A DNA stretch of 64,000 nucleotides from Pseudonocardiales bacterium (GCA_019241525.1 JAFAWY010000035.1:1-64000), one strand, 5' to 3'; positions 42,447 to 52,012 are shown, counted from the stretch's first letter. Made by a program: numbers and translations. Notes: generated by a model not told the origin, from the sequence alone.

Positions 42447-43742
42447 GTGAAGGTGGACCTGACCCGGCTGGCTACCAGCGAACTGACCAGGCATCACGAG
42501 CAGCTGCGCCGCGAGTACGAGGTGCTCAAGGCGCGAGGGCTGGCTCTCGACCTCACCAGGGGCAAGCCTTCGGCCGAGCAATTAGACCTGGCCGAGCCGC
42601 TGCTGCAGTTGCCAGGAGCTGACCATTACCAGGCCGCCGACGGTACCGACACCCGCAATTACGGGGGGATCCAGGGGCTGGTGGAACTGCGAAGAATCTT
42701 TAGCGAGTTACTCCAAGTGCCCGGTGAGCAATTAATCGCCTTCGGCAACTCCAGCTTGGCGCTGATGCACGACTGTCTGGTGTATGCAGTGCTGTTCGGG
42801 TTGCCCGGATCGGCGCAGCCGTGGGGATCGGATGGCTCGACCGCGTTTGTGTGCCCGGTGCCTGGCTATGACCGGCATTTCGCGATATGCGAACAACTGG
42901 GCATTGAGATGATCAGTGTACCGTTGACATCCACCGGTCCGGACATGGATGAAGTGGAGCGGTTGGTTGCGGCGGATGCTCGGATTAAAGGCATCTGGTG
43001 CGTACCCAAATACAGCAACCCCTCCGGCATCCGGTACTCCGAGCAGACCGTCGCCCGCTTGGCGGGGATGCGCACCGCCGCCGACGACTTCCGAATCTTT
43101 TGGGACAATGCCTACGCCGTGCACCATCTGACAGCGATTCGCCACGAAATCCTCAACATCTTGCAGCTGGCCACTGCGGCTGGGCACGCCGACCGGCCGT
43201 TCGTATTCGGCTCTACATCGAAGATCACATACGCGGGAAGCGGGGTGGCCTTCTTTGGCGCATCCAAGCGCAATGTCAACTGGCTGATCGGGCACATGGG
43301 CAAACGGGCGATCGGGCCAGACAAAGTCAATCAGTTGCGCCACGCACTGTTTTTAGAGACCGCAGCAGGCGTGCACGCCCACATGGACCGGCACCGGGCG
43401 CTACTGAAGCCGAAGTTTGATCTCGTCCAGCGGGTACTCACCGAGCAGCTCGGCGACAGTGCGGTGGCCAGCTGGACGGTGCCCGAAGGCGGTTATTTTG
43501 TAACCCTCAATGTGCTCGATGGCTGCGCCAGCCGTGTCGTCGCGCTGGCCGGCGAAGCCGGCATCGCGCTCACCGCGGCGGGCGCGCCATTCCCGTACGG
43601 TAAGGACCCCGACGATCGGGTAATCCGTCTGGCGCCGTCTTACCCGCCCTTGGCAGAGCTGGTTGACGCGCTGGATGGACTGGTGGTGTGTATCAAGCTG
43701 GCCGCAGTTGAGCATCTGCTCAACGCCGCGGTCACGATGTGA
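42447..43742 (+). CDS. aspT: Aspartate aminotransferase, class Ic (AspT/MocR-like fold)
   Basis: The 431-residue PLP enzyme closely follows corynebacterial AspT: LDLTRGKPSAEQLDLAE, YQAADGTDTRNYGGIQGL, CPVPGYDRHFAICEQLG, VPKYSNPSGIRYSEQ, FRIFWDNAYAVHHL and the PLP-lysine segment FGSTSKITYAGSG. It transfers the amino group between aspartate and 2-oxoglutarate. The frame is open far upstream. Family alignment places the start at VKVDLTRLATSEL (GTG, with AGGGAT upstream); ATG 42411 is the alternative. The gene overlaps the 3' end of the DUF488 gene by 11 bp. Confidence 0.9.
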   Translation: MKVDLTRLATSELTRHHEQLRREYEVLKARGLALDLTRGKPSAEQLDLAEPLLQLPGADHYQAADGTDTRNYGGIQGLVELRRIFSELLQVPGEQLIAFGNSSLALMHDCLVYAVLFGLPGSAQPWGSDGSTAFVCPVPGYDRHFAICEQLGIEMISVPLTSTGPDMDEVERLVAADARIKGIWCVPKYSNPSGIRYSEQTVARLAGMRTAADDFRIFWDNAYAVHHLTAIRHEILNILQLATAAGHADRPFVFGSTSKITYAGSGVAFFGASKRNVNWLIGHMGKRAIGPDKVNQLRHALFLETAAGVHAHMDRHRALLKPKFDLVQRVLTEQLGDSAVASWTVPEGGYFVTLNVLDGCASRVVALAGEAGIALTAAGAPFPYGKDPDDRVIRLAPSYPPLAELVDALDGLVVCIKLAAVEHLLNAAVTM

Positions 43743-44259
43743 TCGGTCGGTCGACCTGGTCGTCGTCAAGGATCTCGGCACCGCACACGCCGCACGTGGC
43801 CGGCGGGTCGGAGTCGCCGAGCTGACCGCAGGACGGGCACACTCGCGGTAACCAGCAGGCGGCCTCGCCGCCTTCGTCGGGTTCTGGTGCGGTCACGGCA
43901 ATTCCTCCGAGCACATCGGCGAGCACCGCGGCATGGCTGTGCTCGATGTCTCTGGTTGCGGTGAGCAGCGTCAGCTGCCGACCCGCGGCGAGCTGTCGTA
44001 GCTGCGCCACCGCTGATTGGTTGGCCGGTGCCGCAAGTTCAGCGCGATAGCGGTCGCGGAACTGGGAGTACTTGTCCGGGTCGTGCCCGTACCAGGTGCG
44101 TAGCGCGGTGGACGGAGCGACGTCTTTGATCCAGGCGTCCAGGTGGGCGGCCTGTTTGGAGACTCCTCGGGGCCATATCCGATCCACCAGCACCCTCGTC
44201 CCGTCGTCTGATGCCGGAGGTTCGTAAACCCGCCGGATCCGGACTCCTCCTCGAACCAT
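43732..44259 (-). CDS. DUF488 protein with C-terminal zinc ribbon
   Basis: The 175-residue protein has a DUF488 domain in residues 1-115: RIRRVYEPPASDDGTRVLVD, RIWPRGVSKQAAHLDAWIKD, LRTWYGHDP and the tail LTLLTATRDIEHSHA. The family is uncharacterised, with suggested nucleic-acid or stress links. An added four-cysteine ribbon follows (CPSCGQ and CGVCGA, residues about 144-163), an extension not present in short DUF488 proteins. GGGGAG precedes the ATG by 9 bases. It is convergent with aspT and lies 26 bp downstream of argS on the same strand. Confidence 0.85.
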   Translation of the reverse strand: MVRGGVRIRRVYEPPASDDGTRVLVDRIWPRGVSKQAAHLDAWIKDVAPSTALRTWYGHDPDKYSQFRDRYRAELAAPANQSAVAQLRQLAAGRQLTLLTATRDIEHSHAAVLADVLGGIAVTAPEPDEGGEAACWLPRVCPSCGQLGDSDPPATCGVCGAEILDDDQVDRPITS

Positions 44260-44285
44260 GATGAGTACTCCCCTGATCGTGCCCG

Positions 44286-46052
44286 CTACATGCGTTCGGG
44301 CGCCGAAATACCCAGCAGGTTCAAACCCTGCCGCAGGGTGCGAGCGGACAGTTGGCACAGCGCTATGCGGTTGGCGCGGACTGGCTCGGGTGCCACCAGT
44401 ACCGGGCAGGCTTCGTAGAAGTCGGTGAAGGCTTTCGCCAGCTCGTAAAGTTGCCCGCAGAGCCGGTGGGGCTCCAAGTCGCGTCCCACCTCGGCGAGTA
44501 TGTCGCCGAAGGCATCGGCAGCGAGGATGAGAGCTCGTTCCGTGGGATGCAGCGGCAGCGTGGGATCAACGTTGCTGTCCGCGTTACCGGCCTTGCGCAG
44601 GATGGAACAGATGCGGGTGTGCGCGTATTGCAAGTACACCCCGGTATTGCCGTTGAACGACACCATGCGGTCGACGTCGAACACGTAATCCTTGGTGCGC
44701 GAGGTGGACAGATCCGCGTACTTGACTGCACCGATACCGGCCTGCTCGGCGATCTGTGTCAATTCCTTATCGGTAAGGTCTTGAGTTTTCTCCGAGACAC
44801 TGGCTTTCGCCCGGGCGACGGCGGCATCCAGCAACTCCATGAGCTTGACGGTGCCACCAGAGCGGGTTTTGAACGGTCGGCCGTCCGGACCGAGCACGGT
44901 GCCATAACTGACGTGGGTGGCCTCGATGCCGTCGGTAAGCCAGCCGGCGCGGCGCGCTGCCTCGAAGATGAGCCGGAAATGCAAGGCTTGGCGTGAATCG
45001 ACCACGTAAAGGATGCGGTCTGCCTTGAGGTCACGGATGCGATACCGGATGGTGGCCAGGTCGGTGGTGTCGTATCCGTAGCCGCCATCCTGCTTGCGCA
45101 CCATGAGCGTGACCGGGTTGCCGTCTGGGCCGGTGACGTCCTCAGAGAACATCACCAGCGCACCGTCGCTTTCCACCGCAATACCGTCGGCGGTCAGCTC
45201 GTCGACGACGTCTGCAAGCATGGAGTTGTAGAAGGACTCGCCGTCGGAATCCTCGGGCTCCAGCAGCACACCCAGCCGGCGGTATATCTCCCAGAATGCA
45301 AATTCCGATTCGGCGACGATTTCCTTCCAGCGGACAATGGTGTCGGGATCGCCTGCCTGTAATGCGACTACCCGGGCGCGGGCGCGCTCAGCGAAGGCCG
45401 GGTCAGCATCGAAAGCGGCGCGGGCGGCGCGGTAGAGGTCATCCAGCGCAGACACCGTTGAGGTCCCGGCACCGAGCTGATCGTGGTGCCACCTGGCATC
45501 GGGGTGCTCGTCGAGGTACTGGATGAGCATCCCGAACTGGGTGCCCCAGTCACCGAGATGGTTTTGCCGGATCACGTCCGCGCCAAGGAAGCCCAACACG
45601 CGGACCAGGCAGTCACCGATGATCGTGGTGCGCAGGTGGCCGACGTGCATCTCCTTGGCGATGTTGGGCCCTGAGTAGTCGACGACGGTACGCCGGCCCT
45701 GTTCGGGATTGCCGACGCCGAGACGAGTGCTGGCCAGCCGCGCGATGACCTGCCGCCACAGTGCCGGCTCGGCCAGCGTCAGGTTCAGAAATCCTGGCCC
45801 CGAGACGCTGACGTCAGCCATCGGCGATCTGGGCTCGGCGCGCAGCGCCTCGGCAACGATGGCTGCCAGCTCAGCCGGCCTGGTGCGGGTGCGCTTGGCT
45901 AGGCCCAGGGCGGCATTGGATTGGAAGTCGGCGTGTTCGGAGCGCCTGACTATGGGATCAGCGCCGGCTACCTCCGGGACCGCTCCGGTGATCGCGTCGG
46001 ACACCGCAACCTCAACGAGCCTGATCAGCGAAGGCACCTCCTGCTCAGTCAC
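44286..46052 (-). CDS. argS: Arginyl-tRNA synthetase
   Basis: This class I synthetase charges tRNA-Arg. It has the N-terminal Add-1 domain, the HIGH-type motif SGPNIAKEMHVGHLRTTIIG, QNHLGDWGTQFGMLI, VVDSRQALHFRLIFEAAR and the C-terminal DALR anticodon-binding domain (YLQYAHTRICSILRKAG; FTDFYEACPVL), ending LLGISAPERM. I chose the GTG preceded by AAGGAGG at 7-8 bases (588 residues). An ATG seven codons upstream lacks a ribosome site, and AAGGAGG lies inside that extension. As a single essential gene it marks chromosomal DNA. Confidence 0.97.
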   Translation of the reverse strand: MTEQEVPSLIRLVEVAVSDAITGAVPEVAGADPIVRRSEHADFQSNAALGLAKRTRTRPAELAAIVAEALRAEPRSPMADVSVSGPGFLNLTLAEPALWRQVIARLASTRLGVGNPEQGRRTVVDYSGPNIAKEMHVGHLRTTIIGDCLVRVLGFLGADVIRQNHLGDWGTQFGMLIQYLDEHPDARWHHDQLGAGTSTVSALDDLYRAARAAFDADPAFAERARARVVALQAGDPDTIVRWKEIVAESEFAFWEIYRRLGVLLEPEDSDGESFYNSMLADVVDELTADGIAVESDGALVMFSEDVTGPDGNPVTLMVRKQDGGYGYDTTDLATIRYRIRDLKADRILYVVDSRQALHFRLIFEAARRAGWLTDGIEATHVSYGTVLGPDGRPFKTRSGGTVKLMELLDAAVARAKASVSEKTQDLTDKELTQIAEQAGIGAVKYADLSTSRTKDYVFDVDRMVSFNGNTGVYLQYAHTRICSILRKAGNADSNVDPTLPLHPTERALILAADAFGDILAEVGRDLEPHRLCGQLYELAKAFTDFYEACPVLVAPEPVRANRIALCQLSARTLRQGLNLLGISAPERM

Positions 46053-46251
46053 TCGCCCTTCCTCCTTGGCCATGGTGTCCGGTCCCTGGGTCTATCCAGA
46101 TTGCTATCCAGATCATTGTCTCAGGCAGTGAACTGCGCATGCCCGGGTACGCGCTGGGCTTGGCGTGGCGAACGCTGTGTGTAGGAGGTAGAAAGGCATC
46201 GCCGGGCGGCTACGGCTCGCCGCGCGAACACTGCGGATCAGCGGAGGGCAC

Positions 46252-48369
46252 GTGGACATCTGGCCTGGCTCGTCGTACCCACTGGGTGCAACCTACGACG
46301 GCGGCGGCACTAACTTCTCCATTTTCTCCGAGGTTGCGCACCGTATCGAGCTATGCCTGTTCGATGACAGCGGCCAGGAGACGCGGATCGCACTTCCCGA
46401 ACGGGACGGCTTTGTGTGGCATGGCTATCTACCACGGGTCGGCCCCGGCCAGCGCTACGCATACCGCGTACATGGTCCGTACAATCCGCCGTCGGGCCTG
46501 CGGTGTAATCCGAACAAGCTGCTGCTCGACCCCTATGCCAAGGCGATCGACGGCCGCATCACCTGGAACGAGGCTCTGTTCGCCTACCGGTTCGGTAATC
46601 CCGACTCGTACAACGACGAGGATTCCGCACCGTACGCGATGACTTCGGTGGTGATCAATCCCTTTTTCGATTGGACCGATGATCGACCGCCGCGGATCCC
46701 TTATCACCAGACCGTGATCTACGAGGCGCATGTCAGGGGGATGACAATAAGCCATCCTCGGATTCCCAGTGATGTCCGTGGCACCTATGCGGGTATGGCC
46801 CACCCTGTCATGATCAAGCATCTTCGTGATCTCGGCGTGACCGCAGTCGAGCTCATGCCGGTGCACCAGTTTGTGCATGATTCCACGCTGATGGATCGTG
46901 GGCTGTCCAATTACTGGGGCTACAACACCATTGGGTTTTTCGCTCCGCATAACGAGTATGCATGCTTCGGTACTCGAGGCCAGCAGGTGCAGGAGTTCAA
47001 GGCGATGGTGCGGGCGCTGCATCGCGCCGGCATCGAGGTAATTCTCGACGTGGTCTACAACCACACCGCTGAAGGTAACCACCTCGGACCCACGCTGTCG
47101 TTTCGGGGGATTGACAATGGGGCCTACTACCGGCTGGTCGAGGGGGACGAGAAGCACTATTACGACACCACCGGCACGGGCAACAGCCTCAACGTCCGCC
47201 ACCCCGAGCCACTGCGCCTGATCATGGATTCATTGCGGTACTGGGTGACCGAGATGCACGTCGACGGCTTCCGGTTCGACCTCGCAGCCACGCTGGCCAG
47301 GGAGTTTCATGAGGTCGACCGATTGGCGGCCTTCTTCGACCTGGTGAATCAAGACCCGGTGGTCAGCCAGGTCAAGTTGATCGCGGAACCGTGGGACGTC
47401 GGAGAGGGTGGCTACCAGGTCGGCCGTTTCCCGCCGTTGTGGACTGAATGGAACGGCAAATACCGGGACACCGTGCGCGATTTCTGGCGTGGTGAACCGG
47501 CCACGCTTGCCGAGTTTGCGTCCCGGTTCACAGGCTCGTCAGATCTCTATGAGGCTGATAATCGCCGGCCCATCGCCTCGATCAACTTTGTGACTGCGCA
47601 CGATGGTTTCACGTTGCATGACCTGGTATCCTACAACCACAAACACAACGAAGAAAACGGCGAAGACAACCGCGACGGGGAAAGTCATAATCGCTCGTGG
47701 AACTGTGGTGTCGAGGGTCCCACCGAGGACGGCAAGATCATTGCATTGCGGGAACGCCAGAAACGTAACATGTTGACCACCTTGTTGCTTTCTCAGGGTG
47801 TTCCGATGATCTCGCACGGCGACGAATTGGGCCGTACGCAAAACGGGAACAACAACGTGTACTGCCAGGACAGCAAGATCAGTTGGGTGGACTGGGACGA
47901 TGCCCGCCATCACTCAGTCCTGACCGAATTCACCGCCGCGCTCACCCGGCTTCGCGCTGCCCACCCGGTGTTTCGCCGGCGCCGGTTCTTTCAGGGTCGC
48001 CCCATCCGCGGCTCCAATATCGACGACGTCGCGTGGCTACGCCCTGACGGGCAGCAGATGAGTGAGGAAGACTGGAATGCAGGGTTTGCCAAGACCGTCG
48101 CGATATTCCTCAACGGGCGGGGTATCCCCGAACGCGATCACCTCGGCGAACGGATCATTGACGACTCCTTCCTCCTGCTCGTCAATGCCCATTATCGGCC
48201 GATCACCTTTACCCTGCCAGACGCCGCATACGGGAGCAGTTGGGAAATAGTCGTGGATACTGCAGATCCGCTGCTGGCCAATGCCCGGCGCAGGCAACGC
48301 GATGCGGTGCCCGGCGGCCGGTTGCGAGTACAGGCCCGAGCGATGGTTGTGCTGCGCTGCCAGTACTGA
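46252..48369 (+). CDS. glgX: Glycogen debranching enzyme GlgX
   Basis: The 705-residue protein is a GH13 isoamylase-type enzyme that cuts alpha-1,6 branches of limit-dextrin glycogen. It begins with a CBM48 domain (WPGSSYPLGATYDGGGTNFS) and follows with the barrel motifs VELMPVHQF, VILDVVYNHTAEGN, VDGFRFDLAATLA (nucleophile Asp), IAEPWDVGEGGYQ (acid Glu) and NFVTAHDGFTLHDL. A C-terminal beta domain ends AMVVLRCQY. The GTG start follows GGAGGG. It diverges from argS by 199 bp. Length and motifs are normal. Confidence 0.96.
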   Translation: MDIWPGSSYPLGATYDGGGTNFSIFSEVAHRIELCLFDDSGQETRIALPERDGFVWHGYLPRVGPGQRYAYRVHGPYNPPSGLRCNPNKLLLDPYAKAIDGRITWNEALFAYRFGNPDSYNDEDSAPYAMTSVVINPFFDWTDDRPPRIPYHQTVIYEAHVRGMTISHPRIPSDVRGTYAGMAHPVMIKHLRDLGVTAVELMPVHQFVHDSTLMDRGLSNYWGYNTIGFFAPHNEYACFGTRGQQVQEFKAMVRALHRAGIEVILDVVYNHTAEGNHLGPTLSFRGIDNGAYYRLVEGDEKHYYDTTGTGNSLNVRHPEPLRLIMDSLRYWVTEMHVDGFRFDLAATLAREFHEVDRLAAFFDLVNQDPVVSQVKLIAEPWDVGEGGYQVGRFPPLWTEWNGKYRDTVRDFWRGEPATLAEFASRFTGSSDLYEADNRRPIASINFVTAHDGFTLHDLVSYNHKHNEENGEDNRDGESHNRSWNCGVEGPTEDGKIIALRERQKRNMLTTLLLSQGVPMISHGDELGRTQNGNNNVYCQDSKISWVDWDDARHHSVLTEFTAALTRLRAAHPVFRRRRFFQGRPIRGSNIDDVAWLRPDGQQMSEEDWNAGFAKTVAIFLNGRGIPERDHLGERIIDDSFLLLVNAHYRPITFTLPDAAYGSSWEIVVDTADPLLANARRRQRDAVPGGRLRVQARAMVVLRCQY

Positions 48370-48374
48370 GACCC

Positions 48375-48821
48375 CTACAGCCACTGTGCGACGCCGCCAT
48401 GGCCCGAGCAGGTGCCGCGCCGGTGTTGGCTGAAGCTGTAGCTGCCGTCCTTGCATTGAGCGCTGGCGCCAGATGGTGGGGCGGTGGCTTGCTGGGGTCG
48501 GTGTACGCAGTTGCCGTTGCTGTTGCGGTAGTAATCGCCGGCACAGGAAATGTTCGCCTGCGTGGGCTCCTCGGGCGCGGCTGCTGAGATGGGAGGCGCA
48601 TGCAGTACCTGCGGCGCAGGTGGCGCCGTGGTCACCAGCGTTGCTGTTACGGGAGAAGGCGTTGGCGTTGTGGAACTGCTGGCAACGTCGGTGGAGATCT
48701 GCGCGCCAGGTGGTTTCGCCGCAGTATCGCTTTGGCATCCGGCGCTCATAAAAAGTGCGCTGGATATTGCCAGTGTGGCCAGTATTCCCCGGCTTATGAG
48801 GCATGGTGCTATTGGTGACAT
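48375..48821 (-). CDS. DUF3761 lipoprotein
   Basis: The chosen ATG gives a 148-residue lipoprotein precursor. The signal sequence ISRGILATLAISSALFMSAG ends in the lipobox MSAGC, with the Cys at about residue 29. A Thr/Pro/Ser-rich linker follows, and the C-terminal DUF3761 module contains CAGDYYRNSNGNCVHRP, CKDGSYSFSQHRRGTCSGHG and a final Gly-Gly-Val-Ala-x-Trp-Leu. Its role is unknown; DUF3761 modules are small, secreted and cysteine-rich. It converges on glgX with a 5-bp gap. Confidence 0.85.
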   Translation of the reverse strand: MSPIAPCLISRGILATLAISSALFMSAGCQSDTAAKPPGAQISTDVASSSTTPTPSPVTATLVTTAPPAPQVLHAPPISAAAPEEPTQANISCAGDYYRNSNGNCVHRPQQATAPPSGASAQCKDGSYSFSQHRRGTCSGHGGVAQWL

Positions 48822-49026
48822 GCTCGCTTTTCGCCCAGTACACACTGTGCGTTACAGGTGTAACAACAGGTGCCGTGGCGCCGATAGGATGTTCCCAAAT
48901 TTCGGCTCGTTTTTGCGAGCGCCGACCCGCTACGCGAAAATGCTGGTTGGTGTGACTCTTTGAGTGGTGAAGCTGCCTCTTCGCCCGGCGACGAGGTGTT
49001 GAGTTTTGCGTAGGTCCACGGTCATG

Positions 49027-50241
49027 TCACACGCTCGCTCGTCCAGGGCGGCGTGCCCGCCGGGCAGTGAGGGCCAGACTGACGGCCAGGGTCACTGTGA
49101 CGGCCACACCCATGAGCAGTACCGCGATACCGAGGCCGAGCGCTGGGGCGCTGAGCGCCACCAGGATCACGATGACCACCCCGGTTGCTATCAACATCGG
49201 ATGGCCGATCGCGCCGGTTTGGGCCACGTGGTGCAACCGGGCCAGCATGATCATAAATACCGCTACCGGAATGGCAACGCTGGCCGCTGCCGCCCGTTCG
49301 GACAGATGTGTGTGGTGGTCAAGGGTGTCGATGGCCAGTTCCAGGCCCGCGCCCAGTGCGGCGACCGCAGCGAAACAGGCATAGTGCCCGTATCCCCAAA
49401 CCAGGGCGGTGCGCAGGCTGGTCAGGTGGACTTCGGTGCCGGTGACGTAAATCCACCACAGGCTGAACACCAGCAACAGGCTGCCACAGGCAACCAGCAG
49501 CACCGGGCCCGCGGCGGCTTGCTGGCTCAGCGCGGCCTGCACTGCGGCCAGGGTGGCAAGCACGACCTCGCCGAGCACGATGATGATGAAGGCGCCGTAG
49601 CGGTCGGCGATGTGGCCCGGGTGCCACGGGGTGAGTCGGCCCCGGGACTCGGCCCAGATCGGTACGGCGATCTCGGCCAATACCAAGATCGCGAAGCCAG
49701 CCAGACCAGCAGCTCCCGGCAGCCATAGCCGCGCGACCCAGCCAGCTTGCACCAGGCTGACTCCGATGGCGTAGCGCACCGATGCGCTACGCCCGGCAGA
49801 GTGCTCGGTAGCGGCACGCAGCCATTGGCCGACCAGCGCGATGCGCATGACCACGTAGCCGATCGTGATTATGGTGAAGTCGTAGTGAGTCAGCCCGGCC
49901 GGCACGCCGGCGGCCAACACCAGCACTCCGGCCATCTGCAGTAGCGTCAGCAGCCGGTAAGGCACGTCGTCAGGGTCGTAGGCAGAGGCGAACCAGGTGA
50001 AGTTCATCCAGGCCCACCAGATCGCGAAAAACACCATCGCATAGCCCACCAGCCCAGTGGCCAGGTGACCTTCGGCCAGCGCATGGTGCAACTGCGCGGC
50101 GGCCTGGGCCACCGCGACGACAAAACACAGATCGAACAGCAGCTCCAGCGACGTAGACGCCCGGTGGGCCTCACCAGGATCGCGGCCGCGCATCGGCCGC
50201 CACCACTCGCCGTGGGTGTGTGCAGCCGGTTTCCCTGTCAA
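49027..50241 (-). CDS. LtrA-family (low temperature requirement A) membrane protein
   Basis: The 404-residue protein carries the LtrA signature at its start (RASTSLELLFDLCFVVAVAQ) followed by about ten hydrophobic helices (IWWAWMNFTWFASAYDPDD; VVMRIALVGQWLRAA; HIADRYGAFIIIVLGEVVLA). LtrA was named from Listeria growth in the cold; its molecular function is not settled. I prefer the TTG after AAGGAG; a GTG 21 codons upstream adds residues unlike the family. No partner gene is evident. Confidence 0.87.
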   Translation of the reverse strand: MTGKPAAHTHGEWWRPMRGRDPGEAHRASTSLELLFDLCFVVAVAQAAAQLHHALAEGHLATGLVGYAMVFFAIWWAWMNFTWFASAYDPDDVPYRLLTLLQMAGVLVLAAGVPAGLTHYDFTIITIGYVVMRIALVGQWLRAATEHSAGRSASVRYAIGVSLVQAGWVARLWLPGAAGLAGFAILVLAEIAVPIWAESRGRLTPWHPGHIADRYGAFIIIVLGEVVLATLAAVQAALSQQAAAGPVLLVACGSLLLVFSLWWIYVTGTEVHLTSLRTALVWGYGHYACFAAVAALGAGLELAIDTLDHHTHLSERAAAASVAIPVAVFMIMLARLHHVAQTGAIGHPMLIATGVVIVILVALSAPALGLGIAVLLMGVAVTVTLAVSLALTARRARRPGRASV

Positions 50242-50866
50242 AAAGACTCCTTGCTGGTTGTACCGCCTGGACTCCCGTGTGTACCGCGCGTGAGCATTAC
50301 GCATTGTTCGGTATTAGAGGATGTTGCATCCGGCGGCTCACCCTGTACCACCATGCGCCGGCTAGCTGATGGCTTCCTAAGGCAGCGTGCTCTGATTACC
50401 ACACTCCCCAGCCCGTCGATGTCCTAGAAGCACGACAGGTGTACCAGCAGCGATGGTGATGTGATCACTCGGATGCTACGTGATGCGGCTACTGAGCAGG
50501 TCAGCTTTGGGATTCCCTACGGATTAAGCTGCTCGTGCTCGAATTGATCGAAACTCGTGTCGAGTGTTCTCGACACGTTACACACCTGCCCGTCGAGTGG
50601 GCATGGTCAGCTTGTCGAATCTCGCGTCCAGTAGCGCTGTGCCCTTGCTTAGCCCCGCGGAGGTGTCCCTACCCGCTCCGTCAGTGTTCGTGCCCTGATA
50701 GGGAGTGCAGTGGTCCAAATGGCACGAGCACGGTGATGTCCGAACATAACACGTTCGGACAATTTGCTAATGACTTTTAGATTTCATGGATCGCGATCGT
50801 ATTACACGGCGGGAAATGCTCCTTGAACCTTGGCTTCGACACGCGGAGGGTCGCTGTTGGTAGCCG
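50242..50866. other. Intergenic region
   Basis: These 625 bp separate the LtrA and zinc-ribbon genes. Open frames here are short and unlike known proteins. A minor inverted repeat (TCGTGTCGAGTGTTCTCGACACG, 50560-50577 area) could form a small hairpin. I see no further features. Confidence 0.4.
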
Positions 50867-51115
50867 ATGAGCCTGTCTGGCCGTATCGTCGCTCTGGTGG
50901 AGCAAGTGCGGGGGAGCTGCAGCGCATGCGGATCCCGTTGGGTTGGCGAGACGCGCTGTCATTGCGTGCTTTGCTGCATGACGTGGGATGACGAGCAGTT
51001 GTACGACGCGCACCGTCTTGGTGGCGCATGTCGATCACCGGAGTCGTTCGTCGGACTCGAACGACGCCTCGGCGTGTGGTGTCGACGCAACCAGGCACTG
51101 CCCCGTGTTGTCTGA
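50867..51115 (+). CDS. Small zinc-ribbon protein, FDXHR-like
   Basis: The 82-residue protein has CSACGSRWVGETRCHCVLCC followed by TWDDEQLYDAHRLGGAC. This is close to the FDxHR-type zinc-binding proteins of actinobacteria and their phages (C-x2-C ... C-x2-C ... FDxHR). The FD of the motif is YD here and one knuckle is CHCVLCC. The protein is cysteine-rich (8 Cys) and may bind DNA or protein. The ribosome site is weak. It stands alone between intergenic stretches, and its function is unknown. Confidence 0.6.
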   Translation: MSLSGRIVALVEQVRGSCSACGSRWVGETRCHCVLCCMTWDDEQLYDAHRLGGACRSPESFVGLERRLGVWCRRNQALPRVV

Positions 51116-51223
51116 AACGTCGTTATGACATCACCGCCCTTGAATGTCGGCGGTGCGAAGGTGTCCTCGATGTCGGGCCCGCATCGGCCTGGTGACAACC
51201 AGGGTCACAGCCCCTACAAACCT

Positions 51224-51268
51224 GAGCGGACGCTCCACAAATGAGTATCTGGTAGAGCGAACGCTCTA
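51224..51268. promoter_or_regulatory. Two TetR-like operators upstream of the SMR gene
   Basis: TAGAGCGAACGCTCTA (51253-51268, 7-bp arms) and GAGCGGACGCTC (51224-51235, 5-bp arms) share the GAGCG-N2-CGCTC core, with centres 31 bp apart (about three helical turns). The proximal site ends 16 bp before the start codon, where a bound repressor would block expression. No TetR gene is adjacent. Confidence 0.7.
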
Positions 51269-51284
51269 TTAGTGGAGGAACACA

Positions 51285-51608
51285 ATGTGGTTCTGGCTGC
51301 TCGGTGCGATCCTTGCCGAAGTCACCGGCACTATTGCGTTGCGGTTCTCCGAAGGCTTCAGCCGGCTCGCTCCGTCGATCCTCGTAGTCGTGGGCTACGG
51401 CGTGGCCTTCGTCGCGCTGTCCAAAGCCCTGGTCCGCGGGATGCCGGTTGGGGTTGCTTACGGGATCTGGGCCGCGCTCGGGGTCACCCTCGTTGCCCTT
51501 ATCGGAGCGATCTTCCTCGGCGAGTCGTTGACTTGGATCCAGATCGGTGGACTGGGCCTAGTCGTCGGTGGTGTCCTCGCCGTAGAACTTGGCGGTTCGC
51601 ATGCCTGA
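51285..51608 (+). CDS. SMR-family multidrug efflux transporter
   Basis: The 107-residue protein has four hydrophobic helices and the essential membrane Glu in helix one (WLLGAILAEVTGTIALRFSE, Glu12). The SMR motifs YGVAFVALSKAL and GVAYGIWAALGVTLVALIGA and the closing GESLTWIQIGGLGLVVGGV are also present. SMR proteins work as antiparallel dimers exchanging protons for cationic compounds (EmrE/QacE type) or guanidinium. There is only one SMR gene, as in EmrE-type homodimers. AGTGGAGG precedes the ATG. The palindromic operators upstream suggest drug-induced derepression by a TetR protein encoded elsewhere. Confidence 0.93.
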   Translation: MWFWLLGAILAEVTGTIALRFSEGFSRLAPSILVVVGYGVAFVALSKALVRGMPVGVAYGIWAALGVTLVALIGAIFLGESLTWIQIGGLGLVVGGVLAVELGGSHA

Positions 51609-51814
51609 ACCCTGGCCACGGAAATGCCGATCGTGGAGTCGCCGATTCACCTGGCTGTTGGAGTGCCTAGGCCGGTCGAGGTGTTGTTTGAGCGGAGCTG
51701 CCGGTACAACGGCCATGACGCTGCGGCTCTCATGGGTGCAACACTTCTTGGTGGCCGATCGGAGCGAAGAGTCCGGGGCATTTCTCGCCCGGGCGTTGCT
51801 GGATATCCGGGTCG

Positions 51815-52012
51815 TCAGCCGATCTCGCCGGTGCGCACGGCAGCGGTGAAGGCGTTCCAGGCCGGCATGGGCACGGCGAGCATGTCGGTGGGGTTCTTGG
51901 AGTCGCGCACGGCAACTGTGCCAGCCGTGATGGCGACTTCGATGCAGTTTGCATTGTCGGTACTGCAGCTGCTCTTGCGCCAGCGGGCGCCGCCGACGTC
52001 CAGCGCGCGCAT
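51815..52012 (-). CDS. DUF397 small protein
   Basis: The 65-residue protein has the DUF397 core WRKSSCSTDNANCIEVA, VAVRDSKNPT and WNAFTAAVRTGEIG. These proteins accompany WhiJ-type XRE regulators in actinobacteria and are thought to modulate them. GAGGAG lies 6-7 bases before the chosen ATG; the frame continues eight codons upstream. It follows the XRE gene on the same strand by 46 bp, forming the usual pair. Confidence 0.93.
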   Translation of the reverse strand: MRALDVGGARWRKSSCSTDNANCIEVAITAGTVAVRDSKNPTDMLAVPMPAWNAFTAAVRTGEIG

